Shown here: positions 1 to 8,809 of the stretch, one piece after another
Layout of the letters: the number at the start of each line of letters is the position of its first letter
Position numbering within the stretch: the stretch's first letter is position 1
DNA from: Sphingobacterium sp. CZ-2
GTDB taxonomy: Bacteria; Bacteroidota; Bacteroidia; Sphingobacteriales; Sphingobacteriaceae
Assembly: GCF_004526235.1 (NCBI RefSeq)
Contig: NZ_CP038159.1
Coordinates: 806,001 to 870,000 of the forward strand
Direction: 5' to 3'
DNA: 64,000 nucleotides
Notes under the pieces: model-generated
The model's database searches: none
Seen by the model: only the letters and a program-made list of their open reading frames with translations
Told to the model about the DNA's origin: nothing
Translations under genes and position numbers: made by a program

Positions 1-39
1 AAAAACAGAAAAACCCCGCCATTTTTTAATGACGGGGTT
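1..39 (-). terminator. dnaJ terminator
   Basis: Read on the minus strand, a 12-bp stem (bases 12-23 with 28-39, closed by one G-U pair) with a 4-base loop is followed by a T-rich tract to base 1. It sits about 80 bases past the dnaJ stop codon and should end the grpE-dnaJ transcript. Nothing else is seen in bases 40-116. Confidence 0.85.
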
Positions 40-116
40 CTCTTTTAAGAGACCTTTTTAGACAGCCTCTTTCTTCTTAATTGGCCATGACCAACAAGGA
101 TAAAATAAACAAAATG

Positions 117-1265
117 TTATTCGAAATATTCCTTGATTCGCTCAAAGAATGATTTTTCGCTTTTTCCTGGTTGAGGTTTGAAATTCGCAGAATTCTTCAA
201 TTTCTCCAATAATTCCTTTTCCTCTTTATTCACGGTTTTTGGTGTCCAAACATTCACATACACCAATTGGTCTCCTTTATGGTAAGAATTCACTTCAGGA
301 AGACCTTTTCCTTTTAAACGCAATATCTTTCCTCCCTGCGTTCCAGCATCGATCTTGATCTTGGCTTTACCATCGATTGTTGGGATCTCCACACTAGTTC
401 CTAAAGCTGCATCAGCGAAATTGATATACAGATCATAGATCACATTGATACCATCTCTTTTTAGGGTCTCATGTGGTACTTCTTCAATCAGAATGATCAA
501 ATCTCCAGGAATACCACCTCTAGGAGCAGCATTTCCTTTCCCACTCATCGACAATTGCATTCCCTCGCTAACACCTGCAGGAATATTGATAGCAATGGTT
601 TCTTCACCACGCTCTAGTCCTTCACCCTTACAGGTGGTACATTTTGCAGTGATTTCTACCCCTTCGCCATTACAGGTCGGACAAGTACTAGTTGTCTGCA
701 TTTGTCCCAATATGGTATTGGTCACTCTTCTTACCGAACCACTACCACCACAGGTATTACAGGTGTGGTAAGAACCTTTGTCCTTTGCACCAGTTCCTGT
801 ACAGGTATGACAAACTACCTGTTTATTAACTTTTACTTTTTTCTCAACCCCTTTGGCAATCTCTTCTAAGGTCAATTTTACTTTGATACGTAAATTTGTT
901 CCCCGTTGAACCCGACGGCCGCCACGCGTGCCTCCGCCGCCACCAAAGAAACTTTCAAATGGATTTCCTCCACCAAATATATCACCGAATTGGCTGAAAA
1001 TGTCATCCATATTCATGCCGCCAGCACCATAACCAGAAGCAGAATTTCCTGCATGACCAAATTGGTCATAACGTCTGCGTTTTTCTGCATTACTCAAAAC
1101 CTCATAGGCTTCGGCTGCTTCCTTAAATTTATCTTCGGCTTCTTGATCACCCGGGTTTTTATCCGGATGATATTTGATGGCAAGCTTACGATATGCCGTT
1201 TTTATTTCTGTTACTTCAGCAGTCCGTTGGACACCAAGCACATCATAATAATCTCTTTTTGACAT
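117..1265 (-). CDS. Chaperone DnaJ (Hsp40)
   Basis: Cytosolic co-chaperone that delivers unfolded proteins to DnaK and stimulates its ATPase. The 382-residue product has the complete type I layout: J domain (1-70) with HPD at 33-35, Gly/Phe-rich linker (about 72-118) and four CxxCxGxG zinc repeats starting at C152, C169, C195 and C209, followed by the C-terminal substrate-binding domains. Length is normal for the family. It lies 10 bases downstream of grpE on the same strand and is presumably co-transcribed with it; dnaK is not in the window. No CIRCE-type operator was recognised. Confidence 0.98.
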   Translation of the reverse strand: MSKRDYYDVLGVQRTAEVTEIKTAYRKLAIKYHPDKNPGDQEAEDKFKEAAEAYEVLSNAEKRRRYDQFGHAGNSASGYGAGGMNMDDIFSQFGDIFGGGNPFESFFGGGGGTRGGRRVQRGTNLRIKVKLTLEEIAKGVEKKVKVNKQVVCHTCTGTGAKDKGSYHTCNTCGGSGSVRRVTNTILGQMQTTSTCPTCNGEGVEITAKCTTCKGEGLERGEETIAINIPAGVSEGMQLSMSGKGNAAPRGGIPGDLIILIEEVPHETLKRDGINVIYDLYINFADAALGTSVEIPTIDGKAKIKIDAGTQGGKILRLKGKGLPEVNSYHKGDQLVYVNVWTPKTVNKEEKELLEKLKNSANFKPQPGKSEKSFFERIKEYFE

Positions 1266-1275
1266 TGTTTTATTC

Positions 1276-1797
1276 TTATTGTCCTATTACTACCTTTGCA
1301 AAACGAATAACATTATCGTTCAATAGATAACCTTTTTCTGTTACATCGATTACTTTATCCTTCAGATCAGGAGTAGGTGCAGGGATCATGGTGATCGCCT
1401 CTTGATATTCAGGATCAAATGGTTGTCCAATGACATCCATTTCCTTCACACCCAATTGTTCCATGGTTTTACGGAATTTCGTATTCACCAATTCAACGCC
1501 TTGTTTGATAGGATCTTCGTTGGAAACATTTTTCATATGGTTTAGCGCTCTGTCAAAATCATCCATCACAGGAAGCAATTTGATGATTACATCCTTTCCG
1601 GCAGACTGCATGAGCTCTATTTTCTCTTTGGAAGTACGTTTTTTGTAGTTGTCAAATTCAGCCACCAATCGTGCATAACGATCATTGGACTCGGCTAATT
1701 TTTGGTTCAGGTCTTCAGCTTCAGCTCCTGTATTCTCCACGTTCTCCTCGAATTGATTCAATTCTTGGTCTTGAATATTTTCATTTTCGTTCATCAT
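1276..1797 (-). CDS. Nucleotide exchange factor GrpE
   Basis: GrpE promotes ADP release from DnaK. The 173-residue protein starts with an acidic, Asn/Gln-rich tail (1-35), continues with the long coiled coil typical of GrpE (about 28-75) and ends with the beta domain containing the family-like stretch around [12 protein letters not shown]. It is the first gene of the grpE-dnaJ pair. The upstream spacer has a small dyad (CAACA-ATTA-TGTTG, 1828-1841) of unknown meaning. The start shows two ATG codons in a row; the first is used here. Confidence 0.96.
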   Translation of the reverse strand: MMNENENIQDQELNQFEENVENTGAEAEDLNQKLAESNDRYARLVAEFDNYKKRTSKEKIELMQSAGKDVIIKLLPVMDDFDRALNHMKNVSNEDPIKQGVELVNTKFRKTMEQLGVKEMDVIGQPFDPEYQEAITMIPAPTPDLKDKVIDVTEKGYLLNDNVIRFAKVVIGQ

Positions 1798-1851
1798 CAG
1801 CTTATTTTAACGTATTAGTAGGCGTGTCAACAATTATGTTGCCAACGCAAA

Positions 1852-1906
1852 AAATCCGACATGCTGTCAGTAAAAACTGGTTTTTACTGGCAATAATGTC
1901 GGATTT
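1852..1906 (-). terminator. Long two-part hairpin downstream of ftsE
   Basis: An 11-bp outer stem (1852-1862 with 1896-1906) encloses a second perfect 10-bp stem (1868-1877 with 1880-1889, 2-base loop). On the minus strand the outer stem is followed by six Ts, as expected of an intrinsic terminator for ftsE. The extra inner stem is longer than usual. It also lies just upstream of the grpE promoter region. Confidence 0.75.
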
Positions 1907-1924
1907 GAAATGGCTTGTCAGCCT

Positions 1925-2608
1925 TTATATCGATACATTGTCATGCAAAGAACCATCCGCGGTACGAAGGATTCTTGCAGGCATATTTCTTATGATCTGG
2001 TAATCATGGGTAGCCATCAAAACCGCAGTTCCGGAAGAGGCGATGTCTCTTAATAATAGAACGATCTCTTCGGAGGTTGACGGGTCTAAGTTACCTGTCG
2101 GCTCATCGGCTAGGATGATTTCTGGGTTGTTCAGAAGTGCGCGTGCAATAACTACACGTTGCTGCTCACCACCGGAAAGCTCATGCGGCATCTTCTTAAG
2201 TTTTGATCGCAATCCTACTTTTTCCAACACATCCAAAATCCTGTTTTCAATCAGACCTTTTTCTTTCCAACCTGTTGCTCTCAAAGCAAATTCAAGGTTT
2301 TTTTCAACGGTCCTATCATTCAACAAATGGAAATCCTGGAATACAATCCCTAATTTTCGACGTAAATATGGTACATCATTTTCATGAAGTTTTCTCAAAT
2401 CAAAACCTGCTACCATACCTTCACCGCTAGCGATGTAGAGGTCGCCATAGATTATCTTCAACAAACTACTCTTTCCTGATCCCGATTGACCGATCAGATA
2501 CAGAAATTCACCTTGTGCAATATCCAAATTCACATTGGACAATACCAGGTGCTTCTGCTGATAGATCTCGACATTCTTTAATTTGATAACCGTATTTGTT
2601 TCTTTCAT
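1925..2608 (-). CDS. Cell division ATP-binding protein FtsE
   Basis: ABC ATPase that with FtsX controls cell-wall hydrolases at the septum. The 227-residue protein has a Walker A motif GQSGSGKS (40-47), the signature LSGGEQQR, Walker B IILADEPTG and the switch His in ATHD near the C terminus; size and sequence fit the FtsE/LolD group. A LolD-type ATPase is the alternative. Its likely membrane partner ftsX is not adjacent but about 49 kb away at 51569, an arrangement known in Bacteroidota. It lies 5 bases downstream of a small conserved-looking gene. Confidence 0.88.
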   Translation of the reverse strand: MKETNTVIKLKNVEIYQQKHLVLSNVNLDIAQGEFLYLIGQSGSGKSSLLKIIYGDLYIASGEGMVAGFDLRKLHENDVPYLRRKLGIVFQDFHLLNDRTVEKNLEFALRATGWKEKGLIENRILDVLEKVGLRSKLKKMPHELSGGEQQRVVIARALLNNPEIILADEPTGNLDPSTSEEIVLLLRDIASSGTAVLMATHDYQIIRNMPARILRTADGSLHDNVSI

Positions 2609-2613
2609 ATTGC

Positions 2614-2817
2614 TTATACGTCTATTTTCTTTATTTGGCCAAACGGCAGTTCCCGAACGATCTCCATGATGTATTCTGCTTTATCACCAAGGCCTATTTT
2701 ATCTAATGATTTATCAGGTCGATCCACGCGGAAATAGGCAAGAAGGGTAAATGCATCATCTCGTAACTGAACATAATCCGGAATTTTTGCTACTCCTTTT
2801 ACCTTAATAACATACAT
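2614..2817 (-). CDS. Small conserved-type protein upstream of ftsE
   Basis: A 67-residue protein with no signal peptide, membrane segment or cysteine; a mixed alpha/beta composition with charged residues spread evenly suggests a small soluble fold. It is separated from ftsE by only 5 bases on the same strand, so the two are probably co-transcribed. I do not recognise a named family. The codon pattern and tight spacing support a real gene. Function unknown. Confidence 0.7.
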   Translation of the reverse strand: MYVIKVKGVAKIPDYVQLRDDAFTLLAYFRVDRPDKSLDKIGLGDKAEYIMEIVRELPFGQIKKIDV

Positions 2818-2877
2818 AATCGAACAAAAATATAATTTTTTATGAATTCATAACCATATAACGCCACAAAAACCAAT

Positions 2878-3942
2878 TTATTGGTTTGCTTTCAAAAAAG
2901 CTAAGGTATCCACGCCGTCAGCATAATCATCCAAGGCAGGGTGTTGGCTTGCTCCAAATGGGAATACCGCAGCATCAACTTTTAAGTCTGTTTCTGCAGT
3001 CACACACTGAATCTCTTCTAAGTGATTTTGGATAAAGGATTCCACCTCCTTCAACTCTTTATAGCGTTCATAATGGATAACGGCCAGGGGAGAGGCCATA
3101 GCCTCATCTTCCTTGATCAACAAAAACCCGTTATCAAAATGTTCGTTACGATTGATCAGGTAGATGGATTTATTGAAATCATAGTTATTGTTGTACTTAA
3201 AATGATCTTTAATCGGGGAGAAGCTCTCCAGCGATTCATATAATCGAGCAATATCATAATCCTCGGGAATAAAGATCTTGGAAACCGATCGACATCCTAA
3301 ACCAAAATAATCGAAAATATCATTTCCGAGCTGGTTCAGTTGTTCTTTAGTCTCCCGACCCGTAATCACCGCAACAGAATTCCTGTTCTTACGGATGATA
3401 TGTGGTTTTTTACCAAAATAATGTTCAAAATAACGAGAAGAATTGTTACTTCCAGTAGCAATGATCAGGTCATAGTTTTCCAAACGCTCCACCAGTTGAA
3501 AACGATTGGAGAAATCCGGTTCGATAGAAACCAAGATATCCAAAACAGCTTTCGTAATACCTGCATCTTCCGAAGAAGTTTTGATTTCAGCTTTAAAACC
3601 AGTGATCAGTACAGATAAGATATCATGGAAACCCACAAGCGGTAAATTTCCGGCCAACACCAACCCAACTACCTTATCGTTCTCATGATCTGGAAAACCT
3701 TGCAGCCATAAAGTCAATTTTTCCTCGGTCAGATTCTGTCCGATAGCCTTAGCCTGTTTCAAGACATTTTCTTTGCTATACCAAGGGTTCCTATTGGCTA
3801 CTGAAAAGAGGAAAGGGGAGTTTTCAAAATCACTGGAAAGAAGATAATCGCCGAGTTTTACAAATGCTTGGATTCTTTGTTTTAATGTCAAAATCTTATT
3901 ATTTAGAATTATTCTGTTATTATTTTGCCGTATATTTGCCAT
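2878..3942 (-). CDS. Acyl-CoA reductase (LuxC family)
   Basis: Predicted cytosolic NAD(P)H-dependent reductase of acyl-CoA to aldehyde, of the LuxC family (PF05893). The open frame reaches 4017, but the first 25 codons overlap the divergent promoter and are low in coding character; the start MANIRQ at 3942 gives 354 residues, close to family length. The glycine-rich segment near VVGLVLAGNLPLVGFHD and the stretch around RKNRNSVAVITG resemble LuxC homologs. No luxE or luxD gene is nearby, so it is not a bioluminescence cluster; a lipid or aldehyde role is inferred. It diverges from a ferredoxin gene, a possible electron-transfer partner. Confidence 0.8.
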   Translation of the reverse strand: MANIRQNNNRIILNNKILTLKQRIQAFVKLGDYLLSSDFENSPFLFSVANRNPWYSKENVLKQAKAIGQNLTEEKLTLWLQGFPDHENDKVVGLVLAGNLPLVGFHDILSVLITGFKAEIKTSSEDAGITKAVLDILVSIEPDFSNRFQLVERLENYDLIIATGSNNSSRYFEHYFGKKPHIIRKNRNSVAVITGRETKEQLNQLGNDIFDYFGLGCRSVSKIFIPEDYDIARLYESLESFSPIKDHFKYNNNYDFNKSIYLINRNEHFDNGFLLIKEDEAMASPLAVIHYERYKELKEVESFIQNHLEEIQCVTAETDLKVDAAVFPFGASQHPALDDYADGVDTLAFLKANQ

Positions 3943-3975
3943 TAGTTTGTAAATAACTACCAATGTTATATACTT

Positions 3976-4010
3976 TTTGTTCAAAGTAAGTAGCTGAAGT
4001 AGTACCTTTG
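3976..4010 (+). promoter_or_regulatory. Promoter of ferredoxin gene
   Basis: TTTG (3976-3979) and TACCTTTG (4003-4010) match the Bacteroidota -33/-7 elements (TTTG and TAnnTTTG) with a 23-base spacer, 41 bases before the ferredoxin ATG. On the opposite strand, TTACTTTG (3989-3982), one mismatch from the -7 box, lies at the right place for the divergent acyl-CoA reductase, so the two promoters would overlap. Confidence 0.65.
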
Positions 4011-4051
4011 AAGACACAAAATTAGTTTATTATTTTATTGTAAGGACATAA

Positions 4052-4402
4052 ATGGCAATTAAAATTACAGATGAATGTATAAATTGTGGAGCATGCGAAC
4101 CAGAATGCCCGAACAACGCAATTTATGATGCAGGGGTTTCATGGAAGTTTTCTGATGGAACAGCTTTAGACGGAGTTATTGATTTTGGAGATGGTGTTAC
4201 AATCGATGCTAACGAGTCGCAAGATGCTATTTCTAATGAAGTATATTATATTGTTTCAGATAAGTGTACAGAGTGTAAAGGTTTTCACGATGAACCTCAA
4301 TGTGCAGCAGTATGTCCGGTTGATTGTTGTGTAGAAGACGAAGAAGTAGTGGAAACAGAAGAAGAATTATTAGCGAAGAAAGCCTGGTTACACGCTGAAT
4401 AA
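4052..4402 (+). CDS. 4Fe-4S dicluster ferredoxin
   Basis: A small soluble electron carrier of 116 residues. The first cluster motif is CINCGACEPECP near the N terminus; the second is CTECKGFHDEPQCAAVCP, with a short insertion between the second and third cysteines as in the YfhL/FdxA-like 2[4Fe-4S] ferredoxins. The C-terminal 25 residues are very acidic. It has its own promoter and a strong terminator and is therefore likely monocistronic. It is a plausible electron donor for ferredoxin-dependent enzymes such as the sulfite reductase at 12.5 kb; that link is inference. Confidence 0.93.
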   Translation: MAIKITDECINCGACEPECPNNAIYDAGVSWKFSDGTALDGVIDFGDGVTIDANESQDAISNEVYYIVSDKCTECKGFHDEPQCAAVCPVDCCVEDEEVVETEEELLAKKAWLHAE

Positions 4403-4422
4403 GCTAGCTTATAATATTAAAA

Positions 4423-4459
4423 AAGAGCTGTTAATTAAAATAACAGCTCTTTTTTTTTA
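4423..4459 (+). terminator. Bidirectional terminator, ferredoxin / DUF5694 gene
   Basis: An 11-bp perfect stem (4423-4433 with 4441-4451), 7-base loop and a run of Ts. The A-rich flank on the other side lets it also serve the convergent gene, whose stop codon lies inside the T tract. Confidence 0.88.
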
Positions 4460-5281
4460 TTTTAGATAAGGAAGAACATCTACTTCATGATATTTTGGAG
4501 ATCGTTCCAGCCATTGTCTGAAAAACGCAGAATGGGTACCACCCATCAACAAAAACACGCGATCATCAGCTGACAAGGGAATCTTATTGAAATTAGAAAA
4601 CATGATCAGGTTCCGTTCATAAAATTTAGCCGCTTCGAAAGCCCCTTCATTTCCTTCTGGGCTTGATGCATACAATAGCATATCAGCATTCACATTCATT
4701 AAAAAATCAAGATAAACCTTCGAATTGTTCATTTGAAAATGATCCATAACCGTAGGTTCCCTATTCAATTTCTCCATGTAATTCTTGGTGTTCTTTTCCA
4801 CCAATTTCCAGTAGGCATTATAGGTGATGGAATCCGCTTTCGTTTCTAATTCCCCATATATCCTGTAATTATATCCCTTTTTATAATCTATACCATAGAC
4901 TTTTTTTACACCGGACAACCTTCCGACCTCAAACGCTAATAATTCAATTTCACTAGGATGCTCGAATGTCATTTGGGGGTTTTTCAAGTACGCATCATAC
5001 ATGGCCTGCAAAGCCTCCGTTCGCGATGGAACATTTTCTAAAACTAGAACAGTTGGTTTAAAGGCAGCGAAGCGTTTAGCCAAAGCATGTACTTCTTTCA
5101 CACGTTCAGGATCCTTCGGATTGAACGCTGTCCGAGTAGCATCACTGGTAAATCCCATATGAAAAGTGGCGACATTTAAAACCGGAATGGTTTTCTCAAA
5201 TTTTGTTTGGAATGGAACCAATTGGGCATGAACCAATTGCTGGACAGTTAATAGCAAGATAATTAATAAGTATTTTTTCAT
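4457..5281 (-). CDS. Secreted DUF5694-type protein
   Basis: A 274-residue protein with a clear signal peptide (1-19, ending VHAQ), so periplasmic. The mature part carries a TATFHMGF-like segment, a VLENVPS stretch and a C-terminal LLMGGTHSAFF segment. This pattern of a GxxH element at each end resembles TraB/GumN-type and DUF5694 proteins, whose biochemical function is not established. It is a single gene between a shared terminator and a spacer before the histidine kinase gene. The family assignment is from memory of the motif pattern. Confidence 0.75.
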   Translation of the reverse strand: MKKYLLIILLLTVQQLVHAQLVPFQTKFEKTIPVLNVATFHMGFTSDATRTAFNPKDPERVKEVHALAKRFAAFKPTVLVLENVPSRTEALQAMYDAYLKNPQMTFEHPSEIELLAFEVGRLSGVKKVYGIDYKKGYNYRIYGELETKADSITYNAYWKLVEKNTKNYMEKLNREPTVMDHFQMNNSKVYLDFLMNVNADMLLYASSPEGNEGAFEAAKFYERNLIMFSNFNKIPLSADDRVFLLMGGTHSAFFRQWLERSPKYHEVDVLPYLK

Positions 5282-5441
5282 TTGTAATGGATTAATGATC
5301 CAATTTTAATACAAACCTCCAGCTTATACAATTTATATCGACAAACCCCTTAGAAAAATCGACCAAGCGGATATTTTATGAAATATTGAATAGCTATCTT
5401 TATGAACTCAAAAGCCATCCATAAAGAAAGAGCAAAACAAC

Positions 5442-6488
5442 TTGATAAATCAAAAGAATAAATACCAACCAGGCATTACTTTAAGAAAGGAAATTGTTAT
5501 CAATATCCTTTTTTGGTTGATTTGGGCATATTTCAGTCTTTTGAAATGGACTGGAGACGGAATTGAACTCAAGTCGGTTGGGTTATTCCTAGCCACTTAC
5601 TTTTTGGTGTTTTCCTCCACATTTTATCTCCACTACCTTATCGGCCTTCCGTGGGCATTTCGAACGTGGAGGGCATGGAAAATCATAGCGGCTATATTTG
5701 TTGGTATTATCTACTTCATGACCAGTAGATATCTACTTGAAGAAATCCTTATGCCGATTTTTGCTGGGATGAGGAATTATCATCCAAACACCACCTTTGG
5801 TTTTTATGCTATCGATAATCTCTATTATGCATTCCAGCCTATCATTTTAAGTACAGCGCTTTGGTTGATTCTTTATACCATCCGATTAATTTCCAAACAA
5901 TCCAATTTGATTGAAGAAAATAAAAATACGGAGATTAAATTCCTGCGATCACAGCTAAATCCCCATTTCATCTTCAACAGTCTCAACAATATTTACTCCT
6001 TAGTTTATTTCAAATCCGAAAAATCCTTGCCTGCCATTGAAGAGCTCGGGAAACTTATGCGATATAATACCTACAACAGTGATAAGGAATGGATGGACAT
6101 CGAGGAGGAGCTCCATTATATACACTCCTTTATCAGTCTGGAGACCCTAAGAATCTCCTCTGAAGATTGCATAGACCTGCAAGTAGAATTGAACAATAAG
6201 CAAATTAAACTACCAACCTTCACATTGATCACGTTTATTGAAAACGCCTTTAAGCACGGAGAAATCACCAACACAAGTCCATTAGTAATAAGCTTATTTA
6301 CTGATGATAAAAGCTTACTATATAAAGTAAAAAATAAAATAAAAGATGGGGGCAAAGATCAGCAAAAAGGAATCGGCATTCAAAATTTAAAGAAACGGTT
6401 AGACCATTACTATCCTAATCAATACCATTTGATTGAAACCATCACAAATGGAGAATTTGAGGCTACACTAACAATAACATTCAGATGA
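5442..6488 (+). CDS. LytS-like sensor histidine kinase
   Basis: Membrane sensor kinase of the His_kinase (PF06580) type. Four hydrophobic segments lie at about 18-36, 44-68, 80-98 and 125-150, followed by the phospho-acceptor region with H175 in LNPHFIFNS, the N box IENAFKH and a G box around GIGIQNL. The start used is TTG: no ATG occurs in frame before the membrane domain, and a stop lies 13 codons upstream. The stop codon overlaps the ATG of the response regulator gene by 4 bases (ATGA), implying translational coupling. Confidence 0.92.
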   Translation: MINQKNKYQPGITLRKEIVINILFWLIWAYFSLLKWTGDGIELKSVGLFLATYFLVFSSTFYLHYLIGLPWAFRTWRAWKIIAAIFVGIIYFMTSRYLLEEILMPIFAGMRNYHPNTTFGFYAIDNLYYAFQPIILSTALWLILYTIRLISKQSNLIEENKNTEIKFLRSQLNPHFIFNSLNNIYSLVYFKSEKSLPAIEELGKLMRYNTYNSDKEWMDIEEELHYIHSFISLETLRISSEDCIDLQVELNNKQIKLPTFTLITFIENAFKHGEITNTSPLVISLFTDDKSLLYKVKNKIKDGGKDQQKGIGIQNLKKRLDHYYPNQYHLIETITNGEFEATLTITFR

Positions 6489-7201
6489 TGAAACCGATTC
6501 CATGTATTATTTTAGATGATGAACCAATGGCATATAAGCTTCTTGCTGATTATGCTGAAAAGCGACCTGAACTAAATCTTGTATACGCTGGTGATGATAT
6601 TACCCATGCACTTTCTCTACTAAAACAAAATCCCGATCCTCATCATGGACAAGCCCACCCCTTAATTATACTGGATATTCAGATGCCTGCCATGAATGGC
6701 TTGGATATCATGAAATTATTGGGAAAGGATTATGATTTCATCATCAGTTCCGCTTATGCAGAATTTGCACTTCAGAGCTATGCTTTTACGGTGATAGATT
6801 ATTTATTAAAACCCATTTCCCAGCAACGGTTTAATCAGGCGATTGACAAGCACCTCGCTTGGAAAACGCCTAAAACAATTCAAACCAAAGCATATATCCA
6901 ATTCAGAGCCGACAGAAAGGACCATCGGATCGAACTATCCAAAATTGACTATATAGAAGGATTAAAAGATTACTTGATTATCCATTTTGAAGGACAAAAG
7001 TTGATGACCTTAGAAACGATGAAAGAAATGATGAACCGCTTGCCGGCAGAAGAATTCATCCGAATCCACCGATCTATTATTTTGCCGAAGAAAAAAATCA
7101 AGGCAATTGATGCCCATCAAGTCCAACATCATAATGGGGATTTCTTTCCTGTAGGGGAAACTTTCAAGGAAGAACTTTTCCGTTGGTTTAAATCCCTATA
7201 A
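6485..7201 (+). CDS. LytTR-family response regulator
   Basis: A 238-residue DNA-binding response regulator. The receiver domain has the acidic pair DD (11-12), phospho-acceptor D64 in ILDIQMP and a Lys in LLKP; the C-terminal LytTR domain (about 130-235) includes the IRIHRS segment typical of the family. It is coupled to the kinase gene upstream. The next gene, a dicarboxylate/amino-acid symporter, has its own promoter 46 bases downstream and could be a target; no LytTR-type repeat was recognised there. Two ATGs in tandem leave the exact start open by one codon. Confidence 0.94.
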   Translation: MMKPIPCIILDDEPMAYKLLADYAEKRPELNLVYAGDDITHALSLLKQNPDPHHGQAHPLIILDIQMPAMNGLDIMKLLGKDYDFIISSAYAEFALQSYAFTVIDYLLKPISQQRFNQAIDKHLAWKTPKTIQTKAYIQFRADRKDHRIELSKIDYIEGLKDYLIIHFEGQKLMTLETMKEMMNRLPAEEFIRIHRSIILPKKKIKAIDAHQVQHHNGDFFPVGETFKEELFRWFKSL

Positions 7202-7223
7202 TCGGGAATAAAAGGCTTCGAAA

Positions 7224-7254
7224 TTTGGTATGCCCACCAATTTTTTTATTTTTG
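7224..7254 (+). promoter_or_regulatory. Promoter of symporter gene
   Basis: TTTG (7224-7227), a 19-base spacer and TATTTTTG (7247-7254) form a full match to the Bacteroidota housekeeping promoter, 47 bases before the ATG at 7302. It suggests that the symporter can be transcribed independently of the two-component genes. Confidence 0.8.
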
Positions 7255-7301
7255 TTCGTCTTTAAAACAAAATTTTAACAAAAGTAACCCCCATAAACCG
7301 C

Positions 7302-8798
7302 ATGTCAAAAAAAGCAACGGGATATTTAATGCTAGTTACCATAGCATTAGCTTCAATTATTACCTTATTATACGAATTTAACATCGTAGCCGTTCCAGCA
7401 AGTGTTATGATGCTCGTCAGATGGATTACAGCTGCTGTATTGATTCTAAACGCAATTGTCCGTAAAGGATTAACCACCTGGATCTTAACCTGTATGGTCC
7501 TTGGTATATTTGTCGGATTAGATTTCCCAAATGTTGCTAAAGCGCTTCAACCCTTAAGCCAAGGCTTTATAAAACTGGTGAAGACCATTGTAGGACCAAT
7601 CTTGTTTGCTACGTTAGTTTTTGGTATTGCGGGACATTCCGACTTAAAACAAGTTGGTCGTATGGCTTGGAAGTCCATGCTATATTTCTTCTGTGCCACC
7701 ACCTGTGCTATTTTTATTGGTTTGGCGGCGATCAATCTTACCAAAGCTGGTGTCGGTATCGACATTGAACATATGCCACATGAGGAGCTACCTCAGACCT
7801 CCGGTATGTCTGAAGGCGATAAATTAGCCTTAAGCCATATCGACGAGAGTGCTCATGGCCTTTATAAATTCACATCCTTCTTCAGGGATACCTTTCCTGA
7901 AAACATCGTAAAGTCGGTTTATGAGAATAAGGTCCTACAAATTGTTGTTTTCGCCGTTATTTTCGGTATCGGATTGGCCATGGTGGAAGAGAAGAAACGA
8001 AAACCTTTTGTCGACTTTGCAGAAAGTCTCTCGGAAGCGATGTTTAAGTTCACCAATTTGGTCATGCTATTTGCACCAATTGGGGTTGGTGCGGCAATGG
8101 CCTATACCGTTGGACATCTCGGCGTGGATATCCTCAAAAACTTATTCATGCTCTTGGCGACCCTTTATTTAGCTTTAATATTTTTCCTGCTTATCATTTT
8201 GTTACCCGTGGCCTTATATCTCAAGGTACCGATCAAGCAATTTGTAAATGCCATCAAAGAGCCGGTTTCCATCGCTTTTGCTACCACAAGTTCGGATGCT
8301 GCCTTACCAAAGGCGATGAGCGCGATGGAGAAATTCGGGGTTCCAAGAAAGATCGTTTCTTTCGTAATTCCTACGGGGTATAGCTTTAACCTGGATGGAA
8401 CATCCTTATACCTCTCTTTAGCTTCTATTTTTGTGGCTCAAGCAGCGGGGATCGATTTATCTTTTGGACAACAATTGATGATCGCCTTCACCTTGATGAT
8501 CACTTCCAAAGGTGTTGCGGCCGTTCCTAGAGCCTCCTTGATCATTTTGATCGCTACGGCAGATCAATTCGGTTTACCGGTATTTGTTATTGCAGCCATT
8601 TTGGGTATTGATGAATTAATGGATATGGCCAGAACATCGGTCAACGTAATTGGTAACTGTTTGGCAACAGTTGTTGTCGCCAAATGGGAAGGTGAATTTG
8701 ATGAAGCTGCTCCATTCCGAATGGACACTGACCCGGATGGTGTAGCAGAAATTGCCGAAACCATTGAGGAAGGTCCTGAAGGCGAAACAAGGACTTAA
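7302..8798 (+). CDS. Dicarboxylate/amino acid:cation symporter (DAACS)
   Basis: Inner-membrane, cation-coupled uptake carrier of the GltP/DctA family for glutamate, aspartate or C4-dicarboxylates. Family motifs seen are TTSSDAALPKAM in the hairpin region and NLDGTSLY in the substrate site. At 498 residues it is longer than the usual 420-440; the first 60 residues add two hydrophobic segments before the normal first helix. A charged tail (about 465-498) follows the last helix. It ends 12 bases before the convergent pstB stop, with no visible terminator. Exact substrate cannot be read from the sequence. Confidence 0.93.
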   Translation: MSKKATGYLMLVTIALASIITLLYEFNIVAVPASVMMLVRWITAAVLILNAIVRKGLTTWILTCMVLGIFVGLDFPNVAKALQPLSQGFIKLVKTIVGPILFATLVFGIAGHSDLKQVGRMAWKSMLYFFCATTCAIFIGLAAINLTKAGVGIDIEHMPHEELPQTSGMSEGDKLALSHIDESAHGLYKFTSFFRDTFPENIVKSVYENKVLQIVVFAVIFGIGLAMVEEKKRKPFVDFAESLSEAMFKFTNLVMLFAPIGVGAAMAYTVGHLGVDILKNLFMLLATLYLALIFFLLIILLPVALYLKVPIKQFVNAIKEPVSIAFATTSSDAALPKAMSAMEKFGVPRKIVSFVIPTGYSFNLDGTSLYLSLASIFVAQAAGIDLSFGQQLMIAFTLMITSKGVAAVPRASLIILIATADQFGLPVFVIAAILGIDELMDMARTSVNVIGNCLATVVVAKWEGEFDEAAPFRMDTDPDGVAEIAETIEEGPEGETRT

Positions 8799-8809
8799 TG
8801 AAAACATAC

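Noticed and set aside
445..771. Open frames antisense to dnaJ, and many similar frames opposite or out of frame with clear genes
   Set aside because: They overlap well-supported genes, show no domain pattern and carry low-complexity codon-shadow sequence.
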